Source: Prorocentrum cordatum (lineage: Eukaryota; Sar; Dinophyceae; Prorocentrales; Prorocentraceae). From it: a stretch of 64,000 nucleotides of DNA. The translations under genes and the position numbers were made by a program. The notes beneath the pieces were generated by a model, which saw nothing but the letters and a program-made list of their open reading frames with translations, had not been told where the DNA came from and searched no databases. This document shows, piece by piece, positions 53,102-64,000 of the stretch. Where the stretch lies: contig CAUYUJ010016065.1 in NCBI GenBank assembly GCA_963575745.1, positions 165,001 to 229,000 on the forward strand, given 5' to 3'. Each line of letters begins with the position of its first letter. Within the stretch, counting starts at the first letter, position 1.

Positions 53102-53460
53102 CTAACAGATACACGCGGGGCCCAGGCGGCCAAGTCCTGTACCCGACACGGCGGGCACTGGTGGCACGGTCGCCGCCAACCTTGGAACGCGCTTCGAAGG
53201 CGCGCCCGAATGCCGCGGCGTCCAGCGGGCGGCGGCGGGCGTGGCGCCAGCTCTGTTCGGAATTAAACTCCGATGCGCCACAGGCAGATTTGTCATGCCG
53301 ACGGAGACGGCCCCTGCCTCTGCCGCGCGCCTCTTGGCCGTCCTGAACCATCTCGGGTTGTACAGGACGCCGCGCGCATGCTGGATCAAGTTCTCCGTCG
53401 GAAGCTTGAACTGCATCCTGCACGTTGCTTGCGCGCTGCCTGAACTGATCTGAAAGGGTG
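53102..53460 (-). pseudogene. Minus-strand coding-like fragment, unknown
   Basis: The minus frame from about 53455 reads FQISSGSAQATCRMQFKLPT, ENLIQHARGVLYNPRWFRTA and EAGAVSVGMTNLPVAHRSLI before becoming Pro/Ala-rich, with a stop at 53102. Composition is protein-like and no ATG is well placed. A CT-rich low-complexity block (53470-53940) lies upstream and may be an intron or an insertion. Confidence 0.35.
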
Positions 53461-53469
53461 TAATGGTTG

Positions 53470-53945
53470 CTGCAGAGGAGCAGGGCAATGGGAAGCTCAT
53501 CCTCCCGTTCTCTTCCTTGCCCTTCTCCCCGATCCCCTTCTCCTCCCCGACTATCTTCATTATTATCCCCCTCCTCGTCCCTATCCTCCTTCTCATTATC
53601 CCCCTCCTCCGCGCTGGTTCTCATTTTCCCCCATTCTCCCTGTCATCATATCCCCCTTCTCTAACTCTTCCTCATGCCTCCTACTCTCCCCTCTTCCCCT
53701 CTCACCCCCCAACCCCCGCCCCCACCCCCCACCCCCCACCCCGCCCTTTGTCCTCCTCCCCTATCCCCCTGCCCTCATCCACCCCATATCCACCCTCTCC
53801 TTCTCCCGCTCCCTCCCTCTTCCCCCCCTCTCCTCCTCCTCCACTTTCTCCCAACCCTCCTCATACTTCACCCGATTGCTCCCTCCCTCCCCCATCCCCT
53901 CCTCACCCCTTATCCTCCTACCCCACATCTGCCCCTTACTCCATA
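53470..53945. repeat. CT-rich low-complexity block
   Basis: Almost pure pyrimidine on the plus strand (CTCCCC, CCCCACCCCC, TCTCC words). It separates two coding-like minus-strand fragments. No unit longer than about 10 bases repeats regularly. Confidence 0.85.
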
Positions 53946-53949
53946 CTTA

Positions 53950-54800
53950 TCATTCTCCGTCTTCTCCTCGGCGGCCGTGGAAATTGCCCCCAACGGCGGC
54001 GGCGGAAGCGGCGGGTTCTCGGCGGCGCTGTCTCTCTTCACGAACTGCGCCACCTGCGCGCGAGCTCTGGCGCAGCCCTCGTGGCTGGAGAGCCCCGCCA
54101 AATGCCGTCGCGCGGGCCCGCGGGAGCCCGAATGTCTCAGCGATGCACCGCGCGGTCTGGCTTTCGGTGAGATGTAGCTTGGCGCGGTCGCCATCGCGCT
54201 CTGCGGGCGCATCACTCGTGATACCGTCCTTGAACTCCTTGAACGCTGCGCGCCCGCCCAGCGCGCGCCGAGCGGGCCCAGCAGGGTCGGGGGGCGCGCC
54301 AAGGAAACCGCAAGCGCAATTCGCCGTCATCTTGGGCGGCGGGTTGTCGCCGATGCAGCCCTTGACGGAGTATGCCACGATGCTGACGCTCTCGCCCAAG
54401 TACTTCTCCACCGCGTGCGCCCCGCGACCGCGCGGCGGGCAAATGTGCGCCCAGGACCCCGCTACTTCCGCCGAACCGTTGCTTCGCGGTCGACCGCATC
54501 AACATGCCCGCCTCGTCTATCTCGAACGCGTCGTCGAGGGCGGGATGGTGCTCGTCTGCATCAAGAGCAAACCTTTCCCGCCCCGCAGACATGGGGCCCC
54601 TGTATCCATCGGCGAAATCGTCGGCGATGTCGCCGCGGCGGCGCGTGTTCTCGAGGGCCTCCTCCGCAACCAGCTGTATGAGCTCGGGCGCTTCGGCGAA
54701 GCCGTCATGGCGGAGCTTGACCTCAAACTCGCCGAGGCCTGCGCCGTAAAGAAAGTTGCGCATGCGCCGTGCAACGCGGGTCGCCCGACTTGCTTGCGAC
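53950..54800 (-). pseudogene. Minus-strand protein remnant in two frames
   Basis: From about 54800 the minus frame reads RVARRMRNFLYGAGLGEFEV, KLRHDGFAEAPELIQLVAEE and ALENTRRRGDIADDFADGYR to RSTAKQRFGGSS near 54470. Sense then moves to another frame: MEKYLGESVSIVAYSVKGCI, GDNPPPKMTANCACGF and LHLTESQTARCIAETFGLP, ending at 53950. A GEF-x-x-x-L-R-x-x-G-F segment is reminiscent of SAM-like helical domains, but this is weak. A slip or intron near 54420 is needed. Upstream it may connect to the piece at 54965-55240. Confidence 0.45.
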
Positions 54801-54964
54801 TGCGATTTTGGTAAGGGGCAGATGGGGGGCGGGGGATGGGGGTGGGGCGGCGGATGCGGCGGGAGAGCGGCGGTGACGGCACTGGGGGGCGGCACGCATG
54901 TGCGGAGAGAAATGCAATAACGCTGGGTGAGTGCGGGGGGGGAGGGGCGCGGGGGAAGGCGACT

Positions 54965-55240
54965 GACGGAAATTGCAGCCGACGCCTATGAAATGGCGCG
55001 GGTTGGCAATCGCCCACGCGGCCCCGCTATCGAAATAAGGAAATAGGGGCTGATACAATGCGCGAGGTACAACTCCAACTCGCGCCAGCTGCCTGGCCGC
55101 ATCGAACTCCGCCTCGACCCCGTTGGTGTTGGGCGTGTAAGCACACCCGTGGGCGTCGAATACGCTTTTGATCTTGCGCTCCTCCGCGGTCGGGCGGCCG
55201 CCCATCTGCCTCGGGCGTCGGAATGGCGTCGGAATCGGCA
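54965..55240 (-). pseudogene. Minus-strand exon-like fragment, unknown
   Basis: It reads MGGRPTAEERKIKSVFDAHG, CAYTPNTNGVEAEFDAARQL and PLFPYFDSGAAWAIANPRHF, then IGVGCNF. Right after this, GTCAGT occurs on the minus strand and the sequence turns C/T-rich for about 150 bases until ATCGCAG. That resembles an intron ahead of the 53950-54800 piece, but the reading phase does not join cleanly, so the splice is only a possibility. Confidence 0.4.
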
Positions 55241-55654
55241 TCGGTGCTAGCGGCCGCGCTGGCTGGCCGCGGGCGGTCTCCGTGTCATCTGACACTGGGC
55301 GGCATAGCAGCCGCGCCATCTCTGGGACGTCGCCTGCTTGGCGCGCCACTCACCTTGGCGGTCCCGCGTCAATCCCGACGTATGCGATCGGGTCTGCGCC
55401 GCGGTCAACGCCGCCTGTGGTCGGGCGCGCGGTGCGGTGGCATTTGTTAGCGGCTGCGCTCGTACCGAATGGAACGAGGCGATCGCGCCGTCAACCAGCG
55501 CGCGGCATACAGTTGCGGGCGCATGTCCATCGGCGGCGCGCCACGGAATGATGCGACGGAGGGTGACGGGCCCCCGCGTGCGGCGCGATTCTGCATGCCC
55601 GCTGGAGTCGCATGGATTGCGCACGTCGGGTAGGGCGCAGGAACGTCGCCATTG

Positions 55655-55785
55655 AGGCATTCTGTGGAGCTCCCTATGGGGCCACGAACCGTGTGAGGGG
55701 TTTCCCGACATGCGTGCGGTAGCGCCAAGCGAACCCCGCAACTTTGGCTTTCTGCGGCGCTCTTTATGGGGCCACGAACCTCCGC
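55655..55785 (+). repeat. Two isolated units of the 12-kb 89-bp satellite
   Basis: TGTGGAGCTCCCTATGGGGC, CACGAACCGTGTGAGGGGT and a second CTTTATGGGGCCACGAACC copy match the units at 11998-13400. This is 42 kb from the main array, so single units disperse. Confidence 0.85.
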
Positions 55786-57440
55786 GGGCCCGCGTTGCGG
55801 CGGCGCGAAGAAGTTGCAACGAAAAAACGCAGAGGGCGAGGAACGCGGCGCGGCGCCGTCGCTGATGTGAGGTGTTGACAAGGCGCGCAAAGCAGCGCGG
55901 GGCCCAGTGGGTGCCCTTCGGTCCCCTTCAGAAACCATCAGGGAACCTGAAGGGGAGGAGGGGTGGAAACCCATATAGAGCACCAAACACTCGGCCCTGA
56001 TGCAAAAAGCTTGAGGTTTCATGCATATGGACTCATCTGGGGCCCTATGGAACCCTCGCGAACTTTCAACGCTCCAGATGGGTACTGTGAGTCCTTCAGA
56101 GCATTCCCGAACCATCAAGAACCCTCCGAGACCCAGAGAAACCCTGACGGGCGCCCAGGAACCCTCAGCCCAATCATGTGTATGTAACTTTTTTGTTGTC
56201 GCATGCGTTGGCGGCTTCCTGGGGCCCTGACGGGCCACCGAGAAACCATCGACGCAAACAAAGCAACTATTAAATTTTCTATAAAGCAAAAACAAACAAT
56301 AATGGTCTACGTACAAATGGCCAGCGCGACACGGCGCGCCAATCATAACCTAGCGCACGCTTTCTTTTCGAAAATCAATGGCGCCGACGCGCGACACGAA
56401 AAATCTGTCGGCGCCTGGGCGGGGGGGTAGATTGTGAGTGTACACGCGCAATATCATGCGTTAAACACTATAAAAGTCTTACATCATAAACACAGACACA
56501 CAGAGACCGAACGTGAAAAAACAATACACACACACTCGAGGTATGAACGCAATCGAATTGTCATCGGAGCATTTTTGGAATATTGTTCGAGTATTTTTCG
56601 AATATGTTTCGAGTATCTTTGGAGTATCTTTTGAGTATGTTTGGAGTATTTTCGGCGGAGCATTTTCGGAATATTTTCGGAGTACTTTTGAAGCATCGGG
56701 ACGCGCGAAAAAATAACGAAAGCGATGCAAAACACTTGCGAACTGCATGCGAACGCGCTGAACGTCGCAACGACAGCAACGCGAGAACAGCGCAAGTCGC
56801 ATCTTAAAGTAGCATGCGAAAGCGATGCGCGCACACTCCGAGACCCAACAACTCTCACGACGAAACGGCGCCGCACCATTTTGATAAAGTTGGCGACCAT
56901 TTCGAAATGGTGCGGTGTTTCGCCCGAGTATTTTTGGAATATTTTTTGACGATTTTAATTATCAAAAAATCGTCCGAAAATCGTCCAAAGATACTCCGCC
57001 TGAAAACCTATCGAAACCGAAATGGTGCGGCACCATTCCCCTGCCCGACCCCGCGAACCCCAGATTGGTGCACCCCCCGTCACCGACTGCCAGATCGATT
57101 GAGATATTGGGGGGTGGCCTTACCTCCCTCCCCCTCCCTCCCCCCTCCCCCAGGAGCCCTCCCTCCCCCAGGAGCCCACCCGCCACCAAGAGCCCTCGTC
57201 CCCCCCCTAGAGGCCTTCGCCCTCCCACCAGAGGCAATCGCCCTCCCCTGAAAAGCCCTTGCCCTTCCTCCAACGGCCCTCACTCTGACCTTCTTCCATT
57301 CCCCACCCACTCGCTCCCATCCTCAACCCATCATCCTTATGTTTCTCACTGCAGCTTTGATGACTACAACGTTGCTCACGTCACACTCCGAACATACATA
57401 AGTGCTGATCGACCGCGTCGCGCGGCTCGTCACAACGCTA
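55786..57440. other. No clear gene; TTTTGGAATAT-type repeats
   Basis: At 55930-56160 GAACCCT(G/C)A words recur. From 56565 to 56700 about eight units of 14-18 bases such as GAGTATTTTCGAATAT repeat. From 57120 to 57300 the DNA is CCCTCCC-rich. Frames are compositional. Confidence 0.5.
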
Positions 57441-57448
57441 TGCAGAAG

Positions 57449-58744
57449 TTAAACTTTGCCCTCTGGCTCAGAATTATCACCGTCTCGCTTCTGCAGTTCC
57501 TTGCGCAACAAAGCGCGACCAAGTTCAAAGCCCTTCAGCTCATCCCTGGCCGCTTTCCTACTTTCTGGAGGGGGCGAAAAGTCCTTATGGAGCCCCCTCG
57601 GGGGCTTACCCCATCCAGGCTCATTGCAAGCCTTCAGCCACGCGTACATGTAACCCAGGGGTCGCCCCTGCCCAGGGTGTGAAAACAGCCGAGAACGCTT
57701 AGGCGAAGTTGCCTTCCTAGTCTTAGTGCAGTTCACATGGCGTTTGCACGCTGCTTGAAAAAAAGCCTTGCTTATCCACCAGCCCACGCTCTGCGACGGG
57801 GCCCCAGGCCGTGAATCACGATGACGTCGCCTGCCGACGAGGACGCGCGACAACCGCCTGGCCAACCATGCGCTCACTGCGTCGGCCCCAACCCTGACAG
57901 CCCCCTGGGCGATGCAGGATAAGAGTGCATCTGGCCGAAGTCCTGGCCCCGCGAAGGCCCTCAGGGATACCGACACTCCGAGTCCGAACCGCCGCGTTCT
58001 TACAAACCGATGGGGGTGGGAGCGGTGGCATCGGCCGAGCCTCGACGGCACCTCGAAAACTACGACTGGCAAATCGCGACGGCATGGGGGAGGGGGTGTG
58101 GCCCAAGGCTTCGAGGAAGCGGAAATGCCGAAGGCATGCATATAGTAGGCGATGCGACCAGCATTATTAGGAAGAATCAAAGCAGCATCAGCGTTGTCAC
58201 GCGGCCCCGCCTCCGCCGCTGGGAATGGGGCAGGCGGCGGCGGGCACGGCTCGGGCGCCACAAAGGGTGGCGCCACGGGGGGAACGACGCCCTCCGCGCC
58301 CCCAGGAAAAGCAGGAGGGTGGGGTGGCGGTGCCGCAGGGCCTGGTTCACCAGGCTCATCTGGCCGAGGTTCAGGCTCGACTGGCGGAGGGTCGAGCACA
58401 CCTGGTCCAGGATCAGGCCCGTGACGCCCATCGCCGCTGCCCCTGCCGACGTGGGCGCCACGCGCGTATGCGGCGCGACCGACAACGGCATGCAACAAAC
58501 AAATGCACGTGCCGTACAACAAAACATGCGACAATGCAATCAGAAAGTTGCCCCGCCGACCGACGACTCGACGCGCGCGTGCACTGCATAATTGTGAACC
58601 AAAGAAAGCATGCATCGAACGTGCGCTGCGGTCGATTACTCTGCAGATTGGATGAGGAGAAGGGGAGGAGGAGGAGGAGGGGAAGAGGAGGAGAGGAGAA
58701 GGACAAGGAGAAGAAGGAGAAGAAAGAGAAGGAGGAGACCTCAT
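57449..58744 (-). CDS. Hypothetical protein with Pro-rich middle and basic helical end
   Basis: A 430-codon minus frame. The C-terminal 150 residues look coding: ADAVSAWLARRLSRVLVGRR, GWWISKAFFQAACKRHVNCT, GYMYAWLKACNEPGWGKPPR, then ARDELKGFELGRALLRKELQ to the stop at 57449. The middle is Pro/Glu/Gly-rich (PPPVEPEPRPDEPGEPGPAA). The first 100 residues are Ser/Pro low-complexity from a CTC-rich tract and are doubtful. In the middle an overlapping minus frame (58177-58539) is an alternative reading. No domain recognised. The true start is unknown. Confidence 0.4.
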   Translation of the reverse strand: MRSPPSLSSPSSPCPSPLLLFPSSSSSPSPHPICRVIDRSARSMHAFFGSQLCSARARRVVGRRGNFLIALSHVLLYGTCICLLHAVVGRAAYARGAHVGRGSGDGRHGPDPGPGVLDPPPVEPEPRPDEPGEPGPAAPPPHPPAFPGGAEGVVPPVAPPFVAPEPCPPPPAPFPAAEAGPRDNADAALILPNNAGRIAYYMHAFGISASSKPWATPPPPCRRDLPVVVFEVPSRLGRCHRSHPHRFVRTRRFGLGVSVSLRAFAGPGLRPDALLSCIAQGAVRVGADAVSAWLARRLSRVLVGRRRHRDSRPGAPSQSVGWWISKAFFQAACKRHVNCTKTRKATSPKRSRLFSHPGQGRPLGYMYAWLKACNEPGWGKPPRGLHKDFSPPPESRKAARDELKGFELGRALLRKELQKRDGDNSEPEGKV

Positions 58745-58750
58745 AAGCAA

Positions 58751-59189
58751 AACGAATGAAAACTAATGACAGCAAAACCGTGACACACTTCATGAACATG
58801 GACCCCAAACAGCGGTGCATGTATATCGAGCGTTGCTCTAGATAGCCCCTGGCCCCTGGCCGTCACTTGTACTACTAAGGCAAAGCGCTTATGGTTCCAA
58901 CCAGGCGGTTAAGTCAAACATTCAAACAAAAACATGCGTGTCATCGCGTGCATTATGTTCAGTGTGGTAACACTTTTCCACAGAATTATACAGTGGGCCC
59001 ACGGGGCACAATGTTAGGCGCATTGTCTCCATGTTACACATCGCCCCTACTACGTACACAACCGTGCCATGTAACTCGCGGGTTCAATGCATTGTTACAT
59101 ATGAGGACCCTGACCCGCATGCCTTAAACCCTCACCAGCGACACACTTAGTGGCATTTACACGCTCTCTTCTGGGCTGGGCCTGTCAGT
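58751..59189. other. No gene seen
   Basis: Less GC-rich DNA without repeats or a domain-bearing frame. The short plus frame 58891-59127 shows nothing recognisable. Confidence 0.45.
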
Positions 59190-59400
59190 CGGCGCGGCGC
59201 CTATGTAACCGCCGTCGCCGCCCCGTCGCCGCCTTGTTGCCGCCCGTCGCCTGGGCCTGGTTGGTGGCCTGGCGGCTATGTTGCCGCAGTCGCCGCCCCG
59301 TCGCCTCCTTGTCGCCGCCCGTCTGGCTGTCGGTATGGCGGCTATGTCGCCGCCGTTGCCGCCCCGTCGCCGCTCGTCGGCGCTGCGGCCTAGCTTGACC
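59190..59400. repeat. GCCGCCCCGTCGCC repeat
   Basis: A degenerate tandem array of about 60-base higher-order units: GTCGCCGCCCCGTCGCC, then GGCCTGG or GTCTGGCTGTCGG, then GGCGGCTATGTTGCCGC. About three to four units. Confidence 0.75.
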
Positions 59401-59409
59401 CCCGTAGAT

Positions 59410-59660
59410 TGCTTTGCAACGGTCACAACACATCATGGGCTGCACCACATAGAGTGCACTGCAATGGTCGCATTGCACAGGTTGCACAACTTGGGTTGCA
59501 CCAAATAGGTTGCCCACATAGATTGCACCACAAACGTTGCGCCACATTGGTTGCACGCAAAGAGCGCAACGCATAGACTTCATTGCGTTGGTTGCATCGC
59601 AAAACTTGCACTGCATAGTTTGCACTACATGGGCTGCGCGCATGGATCTATCGCATGGGC
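59410..59660 (+). repeat. ~20-bp TTGCACxxCATAG repeat
   Basis: About 12 diverged units such as GGTTGCACCACATAGATTGC and GCATTGCACAGGTTGCAC. Minus-strand Cys/Met-rich frames derive from it. Confidence 0.8.
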
Positions 59661-59814
59661 TGCAATGCATAATATTCTAGAACCAACTATTTAGTGCCCG
59701 CGATGACTAGCATTGCATGCGTTGGTCCTCGAACGCTCGCGCGATGCATTCGCACGCAAATATACAGCGCCCTAGCCCCCAGCCGCACCTCCCCACGAGC
59801 ACCCCAGAGGGCGA

Positions 59815-60320
59815 TAGGGGGGAGAGGGGGGGGTGGCGTGGCGCAGGATTGTGGGGAGGGAATGGGGGTAGGACAAAAAACTTCTGCAAAGGGGGAGAGG
59901 GGCGGCACAGTAGTAAGGCTAGCAGGGAATGCGCGGGGCGCATGGTAAAAGGAATTCCAAGGAGCGCAAGGGAGAGGGGCGGGCGGGGGGGGCGAGGGGG
60001 GGTTGGGGGGAGGGGGGGGGGGGGACGTGAGAAGCGTTGAGTTGGGCGGTTTGGGGTGGCTACCACAGCCGAAAACGTTGACAAAGGAAGGATAAGGGTG
60101 GACAGAGGAGAAAGAAAGAACGGGAGCGATGGGAGAAGGGGCGGCGGGGTGAGGGGGGAAGGGTTGAATTGGAGAAAGGAAAGGTGATGATGTGGGCGGT
60201 GGTGAGGGGGGGGGGGGGTGGGGGGTGGGAAGGGGAGAGACGATGGGGAGCAAATGAAGAGAAAGGAAAGAGAAGAGGGGAGGAGGGAAGTTGGGAAAGG
60301 AGGTGGCGGTGAGAGAAGGA
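59815..60320. repeat. G-rich homopurine block
   Basis: About 500 bases dominated by GGGGAGGGG, GGGAAAGG and poly-G up to about 11 bases. The Pro/Ser/Phe-rich minus frames are artefacts. Many GGG tracts could form G-quadruplexes. Confidence 0.85.
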
Positions 60321-61071
60321 AGCGTATGGGCGGCGAATTTGAGAGGGGAAGAGAAAGAAGGGGATGGGGTGATTTGGAGAGACTTAAGTCGAATATGGGC
60401 CAGTGGATTGGAGACAGACGAACAGAGCGCAATCATGGCAGGATGCTGGAACATCAAGAGGACGGGAAACGAAACATGGAAAGGCGGAGGGCGCGAATGG
60501 TGGCGGCTGAAGCCGCGCGCGAGACGGCCGCGCGGCACATCTGCGTTCCGGCACCGCTGGGCACCTTGCAAATGACGCGGGCGCGCGAATGCCGATCGCT
60601 GGGCATCCTTCGCGGAGCAAGACGCCCTCGGCAGCGCAGACAAGGGGGAAGGGGATCGGGCAATTGAGAAGGGGCTGGGGGCGGGGCGGAGCGGGGTGGG
60701 GGGTGGTCGGGCGGGGGCGGGTTGGGGCGGGGCAAGGCGGGAGTGGGTTGGAGTTGTGTGGGGGGGGGGAGGAAGGGGCACATCGCGCGCGCGCAGTGCA
60801 AGCACAGCAGCGGGTAAGGGCCAACGGCAAAGCCCCCACCGCCTTCCCCCCCTCCCTTTCCCCATTACAGCCACGCCCCTTAACCCGCCCCGCCCACAAC
60901 CACCCACCCCAAATGCGAGGGCGGCGGCGGCGGGGGGCGCGCGGGCTCTGCGCGCGGAACGCCTGCGCAAACCGTCGCGGCGCTTGCTATTTGGCTTTTA
61001 ATGCTTATACATCATTCCCCACACCACCACGGCGTGCATCATCATTTGGACAAGGCATATACAGGGGTATA
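60321..61071. other. No firm gene; possible minus-strand fragment at 60.45-60.66 kb
   Basis: Minus frames over 60454-60660 read ASFARCPAVPERRCAARPSR or RVICKVPSGAGTQMCRAAV depending on the frame. Neither is convincing. 60660-60780 is G-rich again. 60785-60920 is GC-rich without a domain. Confidence 0.35.
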
Positions 61072-62031
61072 TTACCCAGGGGTGCCACGGGTCGCCGAGC
61101 GCGCTTGGACTGGCCCCGCGCACGAAGCCGTCTCCGCCAGTTCTTGGCCGTCTCGACGTCCACGTCCAAGGGCATCGATGACTAGGACAACACCGTATTG
61201 CGGTTTTTGTCCCAGCGGTCTTCGCCCGACATGCTTGAACAGCTGAGCGAGCTGGCACATTCTCGCTGAGGGCCGCGGCGCAGCCATGGGGCCATCCGCC
61301 GCCATCGCCCAGCGGCCTGGGATTCTGGATTTCGTCGTCGGCAACGTTTTCTTGTGGTGTCGGGCCGCTTAGAGCACGAGCGGCACCCCCGAGCGCAGCG
61401 CAAGGGCGAAACCTGAAGTCCACCCGCAAGCCGTCGACGCCGCCCAAGCAAAACGCTCTTCTTGCAAATCTAGAACTGACCTCAAACTCAGGCCAAGTAC
61501 GTCGCGGGATGGTCCATGAGCAATCGCACCCATACGTAAGAAGTGTTCCACGAGCTGCGCCCAGAGGCCCGAGGCGGCGACCCTTGCCACGCCAGGTGCA
61601 TTGGCTGCCCTTGCCCCGCCATCCCCCCGACCACAGCTGCCCCCGCCTTGTCGGACATCTCGCCCGCGCAGCCGACACCCTGCCGAAGCCAATTCGAGAC
61701 AGCACCGCCCAAACAGTTGGCATCCACGCAACACGTGGCGGCGACAGCGCCAGCGCTGCAAAGAGCGTTGCAGCGACGCTGGCGCTGCAAACGCAATGAG
61801 CCGCAGGAAGCCGCCCGCGCCGCCGCCGAACCGCTGGGACACGACGCCAGCAGCGCGAATGCATGAATTCGCGTCGGCGGGAACCACCTCCCCATAAGGG
61901 GGGGCCACGTGCGGACGCGCTCGCGTGCGAGGTAATTCGCGTCCTCCCCCTTCCCACGCTGCGTCCTCTCCTGGCCCAATCGCTGTTTCCGCAACGGTGC
62001 ACGGCAGCCGCCACGCGCGATCGTCGGCCAC
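61072..62031 (-). pseudogene. Minus-strand unknown protein with one in-frame TAA
   Basis: One frame runs from 62031 (GTG, no ATG) through AGVVSQRFGGGAGGFLRLIA, WRCRRHVLRGCQLFGRCCLE, GLWAQLVEHFLRMGAIAHGP and SLRSVLDLQEERFAWAASTA to a TAA at 61369-61371. It then continues in the same frame with KSRIPGRWAMAADGP, MCQLAQLFKHVGRRPLGQKP and QYGVVLVIDALGRGRRDGQE to the stop at 61072. Protein-like sequence on both sides of the TAA argues for one former chain of about 320 residues. No family recognised. The N-terminus is absent. Confidence 0.45.
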
Positions 62032-64000
62032 TCCTTGGCGCGAGCACTCGTGTCCGCGCGGCCACTAGCACGTCGGCGGCGGCGCCGTAGGTCGGGGGCG
62101 CCCCCTCACCTAGACGGGGGCGCCGTCCCACGTTACTTTGAAGCGCCAATAGCCTTGCCGCTGCGTGGCGGCGCCAGGCTGCCTGCCGAACACCGCTGGC
62201 CGCAATGCTTCGCCAATGCAGGGTCCATGCGCGCGCGCGGTCAAAGATGAATGAACGCCCCTCTCACCACCTGCCTCAGCCACCCGACACCGCCCCGCCC
62301 ACCCCTACCCCCCTCCCCAATTCCCCCCCCGCCCCCACCCACCCCCACCCACCCGCCATTCCTTTCGACAACGACAGCAACGACGACGGCGAGAACGACA
62401 CCCACGGAGACGACGGCAACGGCGACGACGACCATGGTGGCGGCTGCGCCCACTCCAGCCGTTGTCGCGCAAGCCAGCGCACACCCCTGGATGCCCCCCA
62501 GCGCCCCTCTGCCGCGGGGGGCGCTCGCCCTGCGTCGGCGACACGAGACATTCAACGCCCGCCCATGGTACCTCATTTGCATCCCTGAAACTTTCCGCGC
62601 AAACCCTCAGCCGCTGGACCCACCCCCCCTCCCCCCTCCCCCATCTCCCTTATCGCTTGCTTAAGCCTCGTCCTCGCGGGCGGCTGCATCGCCATGCCCG
62701 CACCCTCCGCTGCAAACGCGTGGTTGTACTCGGCAACCGCGCTGGTATGAGCGATTTCAGAGCGGGGGCGCGCGGCCGCCGCGGTGCAAGCGCGCGGGCA
62801 TGCAGGTCGAATGGTCGACCGCGTCGCCCACCGACCGCGCCCGTCAATCGCGCGCCAAGCAAACAGGAACGACATGTTAGATGATGCCGCGTGTCGGCGC
62901 GGTTGCTACTGCTAGTGTTGATGGTGCCGTTGGCGATGGTGGCGGCGACAATGGCGGCGATGACGATGATGACGGTGATGGTTAAACCACGCGCAAGGGC
63001 GATAATGAAGCGTTCGGCTGTGGAGTTATCGATCATTGCGGTTACGGTTACAATCTCGCGCGCGCAGAGCCCGTTGCAAGCGGAGCCCCGCGCGCCTGGA
63101 CCCAACGCAGTGGGAACCCGAAGCGCGCCGAAACCCGATGCGCGTCCACCCACCCGCCCTCCACCCACCCAGCGCGCGGAACCCCAGCAGCGCCGAAACC
63201 AGCGCGTGCGCAATCGGTTTGCTATGCCATATGCTTAGGCCTTATGCATCAGCTTGCGAGCGGTGAGGCCAGTGCTATGCCATGATCACAGAAATACAAA
63301 GGCATACGCGTGCGAGTTTGCCTGTGCATATCTCAACATACGTCTAGGCTCGCGGCGGGGCTCGATACATAGGCGCAGGCATAAGTCTAAGCGCGTATTT
63401 GAGCAGGGCACCTGGCAAGGTCTGACCAGAAAGGAGCGCAAAGGAAATGCATATGTTTTTTTTTGCGTGGGCGCAAGCGTAGGCGCGGACGCGAGCGCGC
63501 GTCCACGTTCCGACGTGCAGACAGCCAAGGTTGAGCAGCAGGATTTATGCGGGGGGGCGCGCGCAGGCACCTCACTTAGATTAGGCACCTAACCAATGCA
63601 CCACCATTACACACCAAGATACGGCTAGGCTGGACACTTGGGCTAAACACCAAACACCGTACAGTACACATCAAGCACCTTACATACACTACGAATGGCA
63701 AGCACTGTAAGAGAAACTCAAATATTATATCATGATTTCCTACCCTGTCGTTTGTCCCTCTCCCTCCCCTGACCTCCTCGGCTTCTCCCTGCATCCACCT
63801 ACCGTACTTTACTTACTCCTACAGCATACACCACCCTATCGCTGAGCTCTTCGTCATTCCTGCACTTCCTCCGAACTCCTGCCACCGCCTCCGACAGTCC
63901 CATACATCCTGATCTATCTTACCTTATACATGTTCCCGCACTCCCATGGCGCGGAGGGGCGACGAGCCTTCCGTCCTGGCCCTCGTCGCCGCTGCTCGGG
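62032..64000. other. No gene supported
   Basis: 62250-62640 is CCACCCCC/C-rich on the plus strand. 62930-63000 has GATGG(C/T)GGCGAC words that give a hydrophobic-looking frame on each strand (for example TITVIIVIAAIVAATIA on the minus), probably compositional. 63590-63960 has CACC/TACA-rich short words. Nothing else is supported. Confidence 0.4.

Noticed and set aside
62891-63238. Small membrane protein suggested by a hydrophobic frame
   Set aside because: Both strands look hydrophobic because of GATGGCGGCGAC-type low complexity, and there is no independent support.

Overview
The window reads as nuclear DNA of a eukaryotic alga, most likely a dinoflagellate. It is very GC-rich, gene-poor, packed with minisatellites and microsatellites, and carries multi-domain retroelement remnants and a PIF1-type helicase piece. 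There is no operon structure and I see no rRNA, tRNA, CRISPR or phage signal. The organism assignment is inference from sequence style. Everything was read by eye without searches, so repeat edges are good to about 10-20 bases and copy numbers are estimates.

Layout. 1-16.5 kb holds no convincing gene. It is a patchwork of dispersed repeats (paired copies at 1.0 and 7.3 kb, and at 0.2, 4.4 and 10.9 kb), foldback elements (2.1, 5.9 and 14.3 kb), tandem arrays (2.3, 6.7, 9.7 and 12.0-13.4 kb) and simple repeats. 17.4-20.7 kb carries broken minus-strand coding fragments, including a Ty1/copia-type RNase H segment. 22.6-29.6 kb is a degraded plus-strand non-LTR (LINE-like) retrotransposon with its parts still in order: Cys-rich/coiled-coil ORF1, a spacer with a repeated peptide, APE-type endonuclease, reverse transcriptase, Cys/His zinc motif and RNase H, followed by a hairpin. 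29.6-31.2 kb is extremely GC-rich and uninterpretable.

33.3-35.3 kb (minus) is the best-preserved enzyme, a PIF1/RecD2-like SF1B helicase with motifs I, II, III, V and VI. It lies between two arrays of one 73-bp satellite. 35.4-44.8 kb is almost wholly tandem repeats with periods of about 167, 32, 21, 21 and about 80 bp, plus (GAC)n. 45.1-48.7 kb (minus) is a long reading frame of about 1,200 codons for a protein I do not recognise, interrupted by one TAG and probably one slip in an 11-base C tract. A small coiled-coil ORF lies upstream at 49.4-49.8 kb.

50-64 kb mixes low-complexity DNA with an inverted-repeat element at 51.5 kb, a perfect 46-bp palindrome at 51.73 kb, homopurine/homopyrimidine blocks, and several minus-strand protein-like fragments (53.1-55.3, 57.4-58.7 and 61.1-62.0 kb), mostly broken or without an ATG. 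The recurring theme is coding frames broken by single in-frame stops or one-base slips. That suits a large genome full of dying copies, but missed introns or assembly errors are not excluded.
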